From Mycobacterium sp. ITM-2016-00317 (GTDB taxonomy: Bacteria; Actinomycetota; Actinomycetes; Mycobacteriales; Mycobacteriaceae), in the NCBI RefSeq assembly GCF_002968295.1, contig NZ_CP134399.1:1-64000 (forward strand): a DNA stretch of 64,000 nucleotides, in the 5' to 3' direction. Made by a program: the position numbers and the translations under genes. Position 1 is the stretch's first letter. Every line of letters begins with the position of its first letter. This document shows positions 13,352 to 24,431 of the stretch, piece after piece. The notes beneath the pieces were generated by a model that made no database searches, was not told the origin of the DNA, and saw only the letters and a list, made by a program, of their open reading frames with translations.

Positions 13352-13795
13352 CTACGGCTTCGGTGTGACTTCGACGCTGGGCGGCAGCGGCGACGGTTCG
13401 GGTTGGTGGGAGCGGCGCAGGATCGAGAACGTCACCGCTCCCCCGGCCAGCACCGCGACCGCGATGCCCGCCAGCACCAGCGGGCGGCGGCGTCCGCGGG
13501 ATCGGCGGGGTTCCCGGGCCTTCTGCAGCGCCTCCGGGAGACCGGCGACGACCTCCTGAACGGCGGCCACCTCGTGGGAGAGGGTTTCCTGGGCCGCGGC
13601 GAGCTCGGCCTTGAGCTGGCGGGCGACCTTGCTTCGTCGGTACCGGTCGCCTGCCCACGCGGCCGTGGACCGCACGGAATCGACTCCGAGGCCCACCGCT
13701 CCCCTGGTGACGTCGACCGGGCCGACGGCCGAGTACTTCAGCCCCCGGCCCAGCCGGCGGCTCGGGGTCAGGCGTACGCGGGTCTCGGAGCTCAT
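13352..13795 (-). CDS. cwsA: Cell wall synthesis protein CwsA
   Basis: A membrane protein reported in mycobacteria to interact with CrgA and Wag31 and to support polar growth and division. The 147-aa product begins MSSETRVRLTPSRRLGRGL, contains the characteristic YSAVGPVDVTRGAVGLG stretch, a coiled-coil-like middle and one C-terminal membrane helix (LVLAGIAVAVLAGGAVTF) with a short Pro-rich tail. I took the ATG at 13795 because the upstream extension is low-complexity. It is upstream of sdaA with only 9 bases between them. Confidence 0.9.
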   Translation of the reverse strand: MSSETRVRLTPSRRLGRGLKYSAVGPVDVTRGAVGLGVDSVRSTAAWAGDRYRRSKVARQLKAELAAAQETLSHEVAAVQEVVAGLPEALQKAREPRRSRGRRRPLVLAGIAVAVLAGGAVTFSILRRSHQPEPSPLPPSVEVTPKP

Positions 13796-13904
13796 GTCCC
13801 ACCTCTTCTCGGGCTCGCGGATGTGGCCCCACCCAGCGTGCCATCCCCGGCTACGGCACGGTGGCCGGTTGGCGGTCGGAGGCCGCGTGGCAGACTGGAT
13901 TCCC

Positions 13905-14432
13905 GTGACGAGTCCCATTCAGACCGCGACCGCAACCCTGCACACCAACCGCGGCGACATCAAGATCGCTCTCTTCGGAAACCACGCCCCGAAGACCGTG
14001 TCCAACTTCGTCGGACTGGCCCAGGGCACCAAGGAATACAGCACGGAGAACGCGTCGGGCGGCTCGTCGGGGCCGTTCTACGACGGGGTGATCTTCCACC
14101 GCGTCATCGAAGGTTTCATGATCCAGGGCGGTGACCCCACCGGTACGGGCCGCGGCGACGCGGGCTACAAGTTCGCCGACGAGTTCCATCCGGAACTGCA
14201 GTTCGACAAGCCCTACCTGCTGGCCATGGCCAACGCCGGCCCGGGCACCAACGGTTCGCAGTTCTTCATCACCGTGACCGAGACGCCACACCTGAACCGG
14301 CGCCACACGATCTTCGGTGAGGTCGTCGATCCGGAGTCGCGCAAGGTCGTCGATGCGATCGCCGCCACCGCGACGGACCGTAGCGACCGCCCCGTCGACC
14401 CGGTCGTCATCGAGTCGATCACCATCTCCTAG
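13905..14432 (+). CDS. ppiA: Peptidyl-prolyl cis-trans isomerase A (cyclophilin)
   Basis: Catalyses proline isomerisation during folding, cytosolic. The 175-aa protein is a plain cyclophilin domain: APKTVSNFVGLA, the catalytic segment FHRVIEGFMIQGGDPTGTG, NGSQFFITV and HTIFGEV. GTG start (MTSPIQTATATLHTNRGD). It is divergent from cwsA and its last four bases overlap the end of the convergent PH-domain gene. Confidence 0.96.
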   Translation: MTSPIQTATATLHTNRGDIKIALFGNHAPKTVSNFVGLAQGTKEYSTENASGGSSGPFYDGVIFHRVIEGFMIQGGDPTGTGRGDAGYKFADEFHPELQFDKPYLLAMANAGPGTNGSQFFITVTETPHLNRRHTIFGEVVDPESRKVVDAIAATATDRSDRPVDPVVIESITIS

Positions 14433-14863
14433 ACGTCTGCGGTACCGGCGCCGGGCGCATACCCGGCGTCGGTCAGCACGTCCAGTACATGTAGCGGGTC
14501 GGTGCCCAGATCCCACCGGCTCAGCACCAGTAGCCGGTCATCGGTGGTGTCCACTTCCAGCAGCCGCATCTTGCGGCCGATGCGCCGGAACTCGGTGATG
14601 CGGATGCGCGTGATGTCCGACTTGGTCAGTCGCCGCGTGCCGAACCACCCGCGGTAGACCAGAGCGCCATCGGCGATTGCCAGTTTTGGACGTGCGCGCC
14701 AAGACATGAGTGCAAACACGATCAACCCGACTGCGGCAACACCGATCAGAAGCCGCCCCGGAGGGTCTGTGACCAGGGTCACAGCGCCTATCGCCAGCAC
14801 CACACCCAAAATTCCGGTCACGATGATGCCTGCGGGTGACGGGCCCCACTTTGTTTGCTGCAT
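14429..14863 (-). CDS. PH-domain membrane protein (Rv0010c-like)
   Basis: A 144-aa protein with two N-terminal membrane helices (residues 12-30 and 36-54) and a cytoplasmic bacterial PH domain (RPKLAIADGALVYRGWFG onward). The equivalent gene lies between ppiA and crgA in M. tuberculosis. Its role is unknown; this neighbourhood is rich in division and wall factors. Confidence 0.88.
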   Translation of the reverse strand: MQQTKWGPSPAGIIVTGILGVVLAIGAVTLVTDPPGRLLIGVAAVGLIVFALMSWRARPKLAIADGALVYRGWFGTRRLTKSDITRIRITEFRRIGRKMRLLEVDTTDDRLLVLSRWDLGTDPLHVLDVLTDAGYAPGAGTADV

Positions 14864-15018
14864 TCGGTTTTCACACCCTCCTACCGCGATAAATGCGGTT
14901 ATCCACAGGTGCTATCCCCAATGGGGATGAATAACATCCGTGTGATCCGATGACGTCCCCGTAGACGGCAGGACAACGCCAGGTGTCCACAATGGATTCA
15001 ATCCAACCGGCGTGCCGG

Positions 15019-15300
15019 TCACCGCCAGCGCATGGTGAGCAAAAGGCCGGTGATCATGAAGGCAAACGCGATCGCGTAGTTCCACACGTTCAGATCGGCC
15101 ATCCACTGCAGGAATCCCGGCACGTCGGGACCGCTGCCGGCGAGCTGGAACACGATCAGCCACACCAGGCCGATCAGCATCAGGCTCACGAACAGCACCA
15201 CGAACCAGGTGCCGGACGGCCCCGCCTTGACCTTGACCGGAGTACGGCTCACCGGGTTGATGGTGAAGCCGTTCTTCTTACGGACCTTGGACTTGGGCAT
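15019..15300 (-). CDS. crgA: Cell division protein CrgA
   Basis: A septal membrane protein that in mycobacteria binds FtsZ, FtsQ, FtsI and CwsA. The 93-aa product has a basic N-terminus ([12 protein letters not shown]) and two membrane helices ([20 protein letters not shown] and [16 protein letters not shown]), the exact family size and topology. It is divergent from the DUF881 gene across a 122-base promoter region. Confidence 0.96.
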   Translation of the reverse strand: MPKSKVRKKNGFTINPVSRTPVKVKAGPSGTWFVVLFVSLMLIGLVWLIVFQLAGSGPDVPGFLQWMADLNVWNYAIAFAFMITGLLLTMRWR

Positions 15301-15422
15301 GCGTACCTTCGGACAGTCGGCGCCGCCACTGGCACCGGTGCCACAAACGACCGGTCAGTGCGACGATGTGTAGGGAAAGCCTAACGCAGGCCGGCCGGGC
15401 CTCTTCGAAAGAGACGACACCG

Positions 15423-16184
15423 ATGAACGACCGCAGTGTCACCACGCGCAGAAGATCCGTGTGGCGCTTCGGCGTGCCGGTCGTCTGCGTGGCGGCGGGC
15501 CTGCTGCTCGGGGCGACCCACGGGGTCTCCGGCGGTGACGAGATCCGGCGCAGCGACGCCCCGCGGCTGGTCGACCTGGTGCGGGACGCCCAGCAGTCGG
15601 TGGACCGGGGAACCGCCGAGCGCGAGGCCCTGGCACTGGAGATCGACAACCACCACGGCGGCTCCCCTGGCACCGACGCCGCGCTGTCGGCGATCGTCAG
15701 CCGTGGCGACGCGCTGGCCGCCCAATCGGGACTGGCGCCGCTGCGCGGCCCCGGTCTGGTCGTGACGCTCAATGACGCGCAGCGCGACGCACAGGGCCGC
15801 TTCCCGCGGGACGCGTCGCCCGACGACCTGGTGGTGCACCAGCAGGACATCACGGCGGTGATCAACGCGCTGTGGGCCGCGGGCGCCGAAGGCATCCAGG
15901 TCCAGGACCAGCGCATCATCGGCACCTCCGCGCCCCGGTGCGTGGGCAACACGCTGCTGCTCAACGGCCGCACCTACAGCCCGCCGTATGTGGTGACGGC
16001 GATCGGTGATCCCGCGGCCATGCAGGCGGCGCTGGCGGAGGCGCCGCTGGTGACGCTGTACAAGCGGTACGCAGCGCGGTTCGGTCTCGGCTACACCGAG
16101 GAAGTTCGCGATGTCGAACTGGTCGGGCACCAGGAATCGGTCCGGATGAAGTACGCGCAGCCACTCGGCCCGCTGGGATACTGA
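15423..16184 (+). CDS. DUF881 membrane protein (Rv0012-like)
   Basis: A 253-aa protein with one N-terminal membrane anchor (GVPVVCVAAGLLLGATHG), a short helical segment and the extracytoplasmic DUF881 domain with LRGPGLVVTLNDA, VVHQQDITAVINALWAAGA and APRCVGNTLLLNG. The family accompanies division genes in actinobacteria; the molecular role is unknown. The ATG at 15423 is chosen over an upstream in-frame start because it directly precedes the basic, Arg-rich leader of the anchor. Confidence 0.9.
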   Translation: MNDRSVTTRRRSVWRFGVPVVCVAAGLLLGATHGVSGGDEIRRSDAPRLVDLVRDAQQSVDRGTAEREALALEIDNHHGGSPGTDAALSAIVSRGDALAAQSGLAPLRGPGLVVTLNDAQRDAQGRFPRDASPDDLVVHQQDITAVINALWAAGAEGIQVQDQRIIGTSAPRCVGNTLLLNGRTYSPPYVVTAIGDPAAMQAALAEAPLVTLYKRYAARFGLGYTEEVRDVELVGHQESVRMKYAQPLGPLGY

Positions 16185-16395
16185 GTAGCTAAAACTTTCA
16201 AGACCGTCAAAATCTCCGCGCGCTGACTCTTGGCGTGTTATATCTGATCCTGTTCAAACGGATGACGTGAACAGGGATAAGAACGTTTATCTCCAGACAC
16301 AGCAACTACGTAACCCACATCTGCCATCCTCTTGTGGCATTTGCCGTTCCTTGCTGGAGTGAGCAGCAGCAAAGTCTGAACCCGATCGGGGGATC

Positions 16396-17589
16396 ATGGG
16401 AAGACACAGCGCGCCGAAGAAACGCATCGCGCGGAGCAAGCTCATCGCCGCGATGGCCGCGCCCGCGGCGGTATGTCTGTCGTGGACGCCCACCGCGCCG
16501 GCAGCCACCGTCCTCGGCGTCGAGGGCACCGGTCAGCCGAAAGGCACCACGCAGACCGCGTTCAACGGGGCGTTCTGCCAGCAGAACACCTGTAAGTCGA
16601 TCAACAACAACCGGACGCCGTTCGACGTCGCCCTGGGTTCGGCGCAGATCCACAACGCGGTCGCCGCCACCCCCGGTGACGTGATCGTGTTGGCCTACTC
16701 GCTCGGCGCGGCGTCGACCTACCACCGGCTGCGCCAGTGGGCCAACAACCCCGCGCAGGCCCCCGATCCCGACCGCGTCCTGGTCGTCACGTTCGGCAAT
16801 CCGGAGAACAGATTCGGCGGGGACGACCGCGCCATGTTCTGGACCGGCCTGCCGAGAGTGCAACCGTACGAGCATCTGGATGTGGCGATGCAGTACGACA
16901 GCGTCGCCGACCGTCCCACCCGCTGGGGTTGGTTCTCCTCGGTCAACGCCACCTTCGCGCGGCATCTGTCCTACTTCGGGGACGTCGACATCAACGATCC
17001 CGACAATCTGGTCTATCGCGACGGCAACACGACCTACATGCTGATCAAGGCCGACGTGTTGCCGATGCTGAAGTGGATGGACTGGTTCGTCGGCGACGCC
17101 GTCATGGCCGGGCTGGACCGTTTCTTCCGGCCGCTGGTCGAGATGGACTACCGGCGGCCGGCGTTCATCGCGCAGGGCGAGGGCGCGGACTGGGGTAATG
17201 AAAATCCGCCGCCCAGCCTCGAGCCCGCGGCCCGGGGCCTGGTGGAGAACGAGACCGCGGCGCAGGCCGCACGCGATGCCGACGGTGCAGACCAGGACGA
17301 GCCTGGGCTGCCGGACACCCCGCAGCCTGCCGACGCTGACGACGTCCTGCTCAGCGAGCCCGAGGCACTCCCCCGCGACGAGATCGTCGAGGACGACGAG
17401 AACGACCCGGACGTCGTGCCCGATGAGGACCCAGACCTCGACGCCGACCTGGACGCGGACCTAGACCTTGACGAGGAACCGGAAACCGAACCCGTGACCG
17501 AGCCGGAACCCCAGACCGAACCCGAGACCGAGCCGGCAGACACGGACACGGCCCAGGACAGCGACCCGGGGTCCGCGGATTCGCTCTGA
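16396..17589 (+). CDS. Secreted PE-PPE-domain (alpha/beta hydrolase) protein
   Basis: A 397-aa protein with a signal peptide (basic MGRHSAPKKRIARSKL, hydrophobic LIAAMAAPAAVCLSW, then PTAPAATV) and a PE-PPE/cutinase-like hydrolase domain: nucleophile elbow AYSLGAAS with Ser near residue 101, and FGNPENRFGG. In known PE-PPE proteins this fold has esterase activity. The last ~130 residues are very acidic (runs of D/E/P/T, many EPETEP-like units), probably disordered. It stands between the DUF881 gene and trpG, a slot empty in M. tuberculosis. Confidence 0.85.
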   Translation: MGRHSAPKKRIARSKLIAAMAAPAAVCLSWTPTAPAATVLGVEGTGQPKGTTQTAFNGAFCQQNTCKSINNNRTPFDVALGSAQIHNAVAATPGDVIVLAYSLGAASTYHRLRQWANNPAQAPDPDRVLVVTFGNPENRFGGDDRAMFWTGLPRVQPYEHLDVAMQYDSVADRPTRWGWFSSVNATFARHLSYFGDVDINDPDNLVYRDGNTTYMLIKADVLPMLKWMDWFVGDAVMAGLDRFFRPLVEMDYRRPAFIAQGEGADWGNENPPPSLEPAARGLVENETAAQAARDADGADQDEPGLPDTPQPADADDVLLSEPEALPRDEIVEDDENDPDVVPDEDPDLDADLDADLDLDEEPETEPVTEPEPQTEPETEPADTDTAQDSDPGSADSL

Positions 17590-17623
17590 GCGGCAGCGCA
17601 GGCCCTGGCGGTAACCTGTCCGA

Positions 17624-18305
17624 ATGCAGGTCTTGGTCGTCGACAACTACGACAGCTTCGTGTTCAACCTGGTCCAGTACCTGGGCCAGCTCGGGGTGGA
17701 CGCCCAGGTGTGGCGCAACGACGACGACCGTCTGGCCACCGACGCCGACCTCCGCCGCGCGGCCGAGGAGTTCGACGGTGTGCTGCTGAGCCCCGGGCCG
17801 GGAACGCCCGAACGTGCCGGGGCCTCCATCGGGCTGGTGCACGCGTGCGCCGCCGCCGGCACCCCGCTGCTGGGCGTGTGCCTAGGCCACCAGGCGATCG
17901 GGGTGGCCTTCGGCGGCACCGTCGACCGGGCGCCGGAACTGTTGCACGGCAAGACCAGCACGGTGCATCACACCAACCAGGGTGTGCTCAAGGGTCTGCC
18001 GGACCCGTTTATCGCGACCCGCTACCACTCGCTGACGATCCTGCCCGAGACGATGCCCGCCGAGCTCGAGGTCACCGCCACCACCGTCCGCGGCGAACGC
18101 AGCGGCAACACCGACGAAGGCGGCGTCATCATGGGCGTGCGCCACGTCGAGCTGCCGATCCACGGCGTGCAGTTCCACCCCGAGTCGATCCTGACCCAGG
18201 GCGGGCACCGGATGCTGGCCAACTGGCTGGGCTTCTGCGGGCAGGCGCCGGCCGAGAACCTGGTCCGTGAACTCGAAGACGAGGTCGCCGGCGCCGTCGC
18301 GGCCG

Positions 18306-18328
<23 letters not shown>
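17624..18328 (+). CDS. trpG: Type 1 glutamine amidotransferase (anthranilate / aminodeoxychorismate synthase component II)
   Basis: Supplies ammonia from glutamine to a chorismate-using partner for tryptophan or folate synthesis. The 234-aa protein shows VDNYDSFVFNLVQYLG, the oxyanion/nucleophile segment GVCLGHQAIG (catalytic Cys) and the His-Glu pair in FHPESILT. No component I gene is nearby, as in other mycobacteria, so TrpG and PabA roles cannot be separated. Its 3' end overlaps the convergent pknB by 23 bases. Confidence 0.93.
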
Positions 18329-20176
<1,848 letters not shown>

Positions 20177-20180
<4 letters not shown>

Positions 20181-21472
20181 CTCAACATCTGTTCTGAAAC
20201 GTGCAGGGTCACCCGGTGTGACGGTCCGTCAACAGGCCGGGATACCCAATTTCGGTCGGGTTCATGATCAACGATGGCCGGTGGCGCCGCGCCAGGGGTC
20301 TCCGGCGGCGGCGCGGTCTCGCTGGTCGGGGTCTCGGTGACGGTGGTCGGCGCCGGGCGGTCCTTGCGGTCCTGGGCGTTGAGCACGATCAGGATGGCGA
20401 TCACGATCGCCAGCGCCCCGAGCACACCGGCGGCCCACAGCAGCGCGCGCTGCCCGGAGGAGAACGTGCGCCGCGCCGGCGGAGCCGAGCGGTGGTGACT
20501 GCCGGTCGCGCGGGTGCGCGACGTCTGCACCGGGCCGCGGCCGGTGGCCTCGGCGACGGGGCGGGCCGCGATGGCGGGCGGCACCGCGGTCGGCGCCGCA
20601 CGCCCGATCGACGGCGCCGCGTTCGGCCTGGGCGGCCGGCGACCCGCGCGGACCGCGGCGACGGCGTCGGCGAACGGACCGCCGGATTTGTAGCGCATGC
20701 CGGGGTTCTTCACCAGCGTGATCTCGATGAGTTCACGCACGTTGGGCGGCAGATCGGCCGGCAGCGGCGGAGGGGTCTCCTTGATGTGTTTCATCGCGAC
20801 GGTCAGCGCGCCGTCGCCGGTGAACGGGCGCTTGCCCGACACGGCTTCGTAGCCGACCACACCCAGCGAGTACACGTCGCTGGCCGCGGTGGCGTCATGG
20901 CCGAGGGCCTGTTCGGGCGCGATGTACTGCGCGGTGCCCATCACCATGCCGGTCTGGGTCACCGGCGCCGCGTCGACGGCCTTGGCGATGCCGAAGTCGG
21001 TCAGCTTCACCTGGCCGGTCGGGGTGATCAGGATGTTGCCCGGCTTGACGTCGCGGTGCACCAGCCCCGCGGAGTGGGCGACCTGCAGCGCCCGCCCGGT
21101 CTGCTCGAGCATGTCCAGCGCGTGGCGCAGCGACAGCCGCCCGGTGCGCTTGATGACGGAGTTCAGTGGTTCCCCGTTGACCAGCTCCATGACCAGGTAG
21201 GCGGTGCGGCCTTCGCCGTCGATGTCGGTCTCGCCGTAGTCGTACACGCCGGCGATGCCCGGATGGTTGAGCATCGCCACGGTGCGCGCCTCGGCGCGGA
21301 ACCGTTCGACGAACTCGGGGTCGGTCGAGTACTCGGCCTTGAGCACCTTGATCGCGACCCGCCGGCCCAGCCGGGAGTCCACACCCTCCCAGACCTGGCC
21401 CATGCCGCCGGTGGCGATGAGGCGCTGCAGCCGGTAGCGCCCGGACAGCGTGACACCGACTCTTGGGCTCAT
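20177..21472 (-). CDS. pknA: Serine/threonine-protein kinase PknA
   Basis: Kinase that phosphorylates division and wall-synthesis proteins and works with PknB. The 431-aa protein has the kinase domain ([30 protein letters not shown]), a Pro/Arg-rich juxtamembrane part, one membrane helix ([19 protein letters not shown]) and a short extracellular Pro/Thr-rich tail without PASTA repeats. The start at [13 protein letters not shown] is chosen because a GGAGGCGAG site lies just before it. The 26-bp repeats extend an open frame upstream, giving an alternative start at 21514. Confidence 0.96.
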
Positions 21473-21550
21473 TTCTCGCCTCCGGCAAGGTGGCTCATTT
21501 CTCGCCTCCGGCAAGGTGGCTCATTTTTCGCCTCCGGCAAGGTGGCTCAT
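21466..21550 (-). repeat. 26-bp tandem repeat (3.3 copies) spanning the pbpA-pknA junction
   Basis: The unit beginning GGCTCATTTCTCGCCTCCGG on the plus strand starts at 21466, 21492, 21518 and (partly) 21544; one unit has a single C-to-T change. Read on the minus strand each unit supplies a GGAGGCGA ribosome-binding site, an ATG and a nine-codon [12 protein letters not shown] whose TGA overlaps the next ATG. The first ATG overlaps the pbpA stop and the last is the pknA start. Confidence 0.9.
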
Positions 21551-23022
21551 GAGGGCCCTCTCAGCGCCGCGGCGATCGTCGCGCGGCCGATCGGGGCCGC
21601 CAGCGCGCCGCCGGTGGCCGACAGGCGGTTGCCACCGTTCTCGACAAGCACCGCGACCGCCACTTTGGGTGCCTGAGCGGGCGCGAAGGCGATGTACCAG
21701 GCATGCGGCGGCGTGTTGCGCGGGTCCGTGCCGTGCTCCGCAGTGCCGGTCTTGGATGCGATCTGCACGCCGGCGATGGCTCCCTTCTGCTGAGTCACCT
21801 GCTCGGCGGCGACCATCAAGTCCGTAAGTGTATCTGCGACCTGTTCGGTGACCGCCCGCCGCTCTTCGGTTGGGGCGGTGGTGGCGATGTTCGCAAGGTC
21901 CGGCCCCTTGAGGCTGTCCACCAGGTAAGGACGCATCGTCACCCCCTTGTTCGCGACGGTCGCCGCGATCGTCGCGTTCTGCAGCGGCGTGAGTGCGACG
22001 TCGCGCTGGCCGATGCTGGACATGCCGAGCGCCGCATCGTCGACGATCGGTCCCTCCGTCGATTCGGCAACCTGCAACGGGATGGCCGGCGGGGCCTCGC
22101 CGATCCCGAAAGCGTTTGCAGTGTTGCGTAACTGGTCGGCGCCGGTCTCGATGCCGAGTTGGACGAAGGCGGTGTTGCAGGAGTTCGCGAACGCGTTCTG
22201 CAGCGACGTGGTCGGGCCTGCTCCGCACGACGTGCCGCCGAAGTTCTGCAGCGTCGCGGTGCTGTCGGGCAGCGGGATCTGCGGCGCCGCGGTCAGCTGT
22301 GTGTCCGGCGTCGCGCCGGCCTGCAGCGCGGCCGCGGTGGTCACCACCTTGAACGTCGACCCGGGCGGGTAGGTCTCGGCGATCGCGCGGTTGAGCAGCG
22401 GCGACTGCGGGTCGTCGCGCAGCTTCTGCCACACCTCGGCCTGTTCGGCGACGTCGTGGGAGGCCAGCAGGTTGGGATCGTAGGACGGGGCCGAGACCAT
22501 CGCCAGGATCTTCCCGGTCGACGGCTCCAGGGCCACCACCGAGCCCGTGCACGGACCGTCGCAGCCCTTCTCCATCGCGTCCCACGCGGCCTGCTGGACC
22601 TGCGGGTTGATGGTGGTGGAGACGTTGCCGCCGCGGGGGTCACGGCCGGTGAAGAAGTCGGCCAGGCGTCGCCCGAACAGCCGCTCGTCGGAACCGTTGA
22701 GCACGGTGTCCTCGGCACGTTCCAGGCCGGAGCTCGAATAGCTCAGCGAGTAGAACCCCGTCACGGGCGCGTACGTCATCGGGTTCGGGTAGACGCGCAG
22801 GAAACGGAACCGGCCCTCGGTGGACACCGAGTAGGCGAGCAGTTGCCCGCCTGCCGAGATCTGGCCGCGCTGCCGCGAGTACTCGTCGAGTAGCACCCGC
22901 TGGTTGCGGGGATCCGAGCGCAGGCCGTCGGCGGTGAACACCTGGGTCAGCGTGGCGTTGGCGAGCAGCAGCACGACCAGAGCCATGATCATGACCGAGA
23001 TGCGGCGCAGTGAGGTGTTCAT
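21547..23022 (-). CDS. pbpA: Penicillin-binding protein A (class B transpeptidase)
   Basis: Cross-links peptidoglycan in the periplasm; in mycobacteria it acts in division and is regulated by PknB. The 491-aa protein has an N-terminal anchor (ISVMIMALVVLLLANATL), a dimerisation region, and the transpeptidase triad motifs STFK (in PPGSTFKVVTT), SCN and KTG (ASKTGTAEHG). The ATG at 23022 overlaps the rodA stop by four bases; longer upstream frames lie inside rodA. Confidence 0.95.
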   Translation of the reverse strand: MNTSLRRISVMIMALVVLLLANATLTQVFTADGLRSDPRNQRVLLDEYSRQRGQISAGGQLLAYSVSTEGRFRFLRVYPNPMTYAPVTGFYSLSYSSSGLERAEDTVLNGSDERLFGRRLADFFTGRDPRGGNVSTTINPQVQQAAWDAMEKGCDGPCTGSVVALEPSTGKILAMVSAPSYDPNLLASHDVAEQAEVWQKLRDDPQSPLLNRAIAETYPPGSTFKVVTTAAALQAGATPDTQLTAAPQIPLPDSTATLQNFGGTSCGAGPTTSLQNAFANSCNTAFVQLGIETGADQLRNTANAFGIGEAPPAIPLQVAESTEGPIVDDAALGMSSIGQRDVALTPLQNATIAATVANKGVTMRPYLVDSLKGPDLANIATTAPTEERRAVTEQVADTLTDLMVAAEQVTQQKGAIAGVQIASKTGTAEHGTDPRNTPPHAWYIAFAPAQAPKVAVAVLVENGGNRLSATGGALAAPIGRATIAAALRGPS

Positions 23023-24431
23023 ACCTTCTGGATCACCTCGGTGCGCGCAGCCGCGATGTTGCCGGGGGGCAGCGTCCTGGCGCCGATGGGCAGGCGCGCG
23101 GCGTGCGAGATGCAGACCAGGATGCCCAGCAGCAGATAGTTGGCCACCAGAGACGAGCCACCGTAGGACATCCACGGTGTGGTCAGCCCGGTCAGCGGGA
23201 TCAGTTTGGTGACGCCGCCGACGACGATGAACAGCTGGATCGCCAACGTGGCGGCCAGGCCGGCGGCAAGAAGCTTGCCGAAGCTGTCGCGCACCGCGAT
23301 CGCGGTGCGCATCCCACGGATGATCACGATCGTGTAGAGCAACAGCACTGCCGAAAGACCAACCAGCCCAAGCTCTTCACCGATCGCGGCGATGATGAAG
23401 TCGGTGGAGGCGGCCGGTACCGTGCCCGGCTGCCCGTTACCCAGGCCGGTGCCGAAGATGCCGCCGGTGGCGAAGCTGAACAACGACTGCACCATCTGGT
23501 AGCCGGCGCCGTCGGGGTCGGCGAACGGGTCGTGCCAGGTCTGCACCCGGACCCGGACGTGGTCGAAAACGTAGTAGGCGACCACACTTCCGGCGGCGAA
23601 CAGCGACAACCCGAGTACCACCCAGCTGAACCGCTCGGTGGCGATGTAGACCATCACCAGGAACGACGCGTACAGCAGCAGCGACGTGCCGAGGTCCTTC
23701 TCGAAGATCATCACGCCGACCGACGCGATCCAGGCGGCCAACAGCGGGGCCAGGTCGCGAGGCCGCGGCAGATCCATTCCGAGCACGTGCTTTCCGGCGC
23801 TGGTGAACAGGCTGCGCTTGGACACCAGTACGGCGGCGAAGAAGATCAGCAGCAGGATCTTGGAGAACTCTGCGGGCTGAATCGAGAAGCCCTCGAACCG
23901 AATCCAGATCTTGGCGCCGTTCTGCTCGGACATCTCGCGGGGCAGCACCGCCGGGATCGCCAGCAGGATCAGTCCGGTGAGGCCGCAGACGTAGCCGTAC
24001 CTGGACAGCATGCGGTGGTCGCGCAGGAAGATCACCACGGCCGAGAAGCCGAGCACCCCGGCCAGCGTCCACAGCATCTGCTGGTTGGCGGTGCCACCGA
24101 GCCCCTGCGCGGCGGTGGTGCCCTCGGCGAGGTCGAGACGGTGAATCATCACCAGCCCCAACCCGTTCAGCAGGGCGACCACGGGCAGCAGCAGCGGGTC
24201 GGCGTACGGCGCGAAGCGGCGCACGGCGAGGTGCGCGCCGGTGAACAGGGCCAGATAGGCCACCGTGTACTGGGCCAGATCCCAGCGCAGCCCTTGCTCC
24301 TGGTTGGCCTCGACCAGAAGTAACGCCACCGTGGTGATCAGCGCGGCGAAACCGAGCAGAGCCAGTTCGGCGTTGCGGCGGTTGGGCAGCGGGGGCGTCA
24401 CCGCCACGGCGGGCTGCGGTTGGGTCGTCAT
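23019..24431 (-). CDS. rodA: SEDS-family peptidoglycan polymerase RodA
   Basis: Integral membrane glycosyltransferase that polymerises lipid II in partnership with a class B PBP, here encoded directly downstream as pbpA. The 470-aa protein has roughly a dozen hydrophobic helices and SEDS signatures such as FSIQPAEFSKI, and GLTTPWMSYGGSSL near the C-terminus. It begins four bases inside the end of pstP (ATGA overlap). Confidence 0.95.
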   Translation of the reverse strand: MTTQPQPAVAVTPPLPNRRNAELALLGFAALITTVALLLVEANQEQGLRWDLAQYTVAYLALFTGAHLAVRRFAPYADPLLLPVVALLNGLGLVMIHRLDLAEGTTAAQGLGGTANQQMLWTLAGVLGFSAVVIFLRDHRMLSRYGYVCGLTGLILLAIPAVLPREMSEQNGAKIWIRFEGFSIQPAEFSKILLLIFFAAVLVSKRSLFTSAGKHVLGMDLPRPRDLAPLLAAWIASVGVMIFEKDLGTSLLLYASFLVMVYIATERFSWVVLGLSLFAAGSVVAYYVFDHVRVRVQTWHDPFADPDGAGYQMVQSLFSFATGGIFGTGLGNGQPGTVPAASTDFIIAAIGEELGLVGLSAVLLLYTIVIIRGMRTAIAVRDSFGKLLAAGLAATLAIQLFIVVGGVTKLIPLTGLTTPWMSYGGSSLVANYLLLGILVCISHAARLPIGARTLPPGNIAAARTEVIQKV

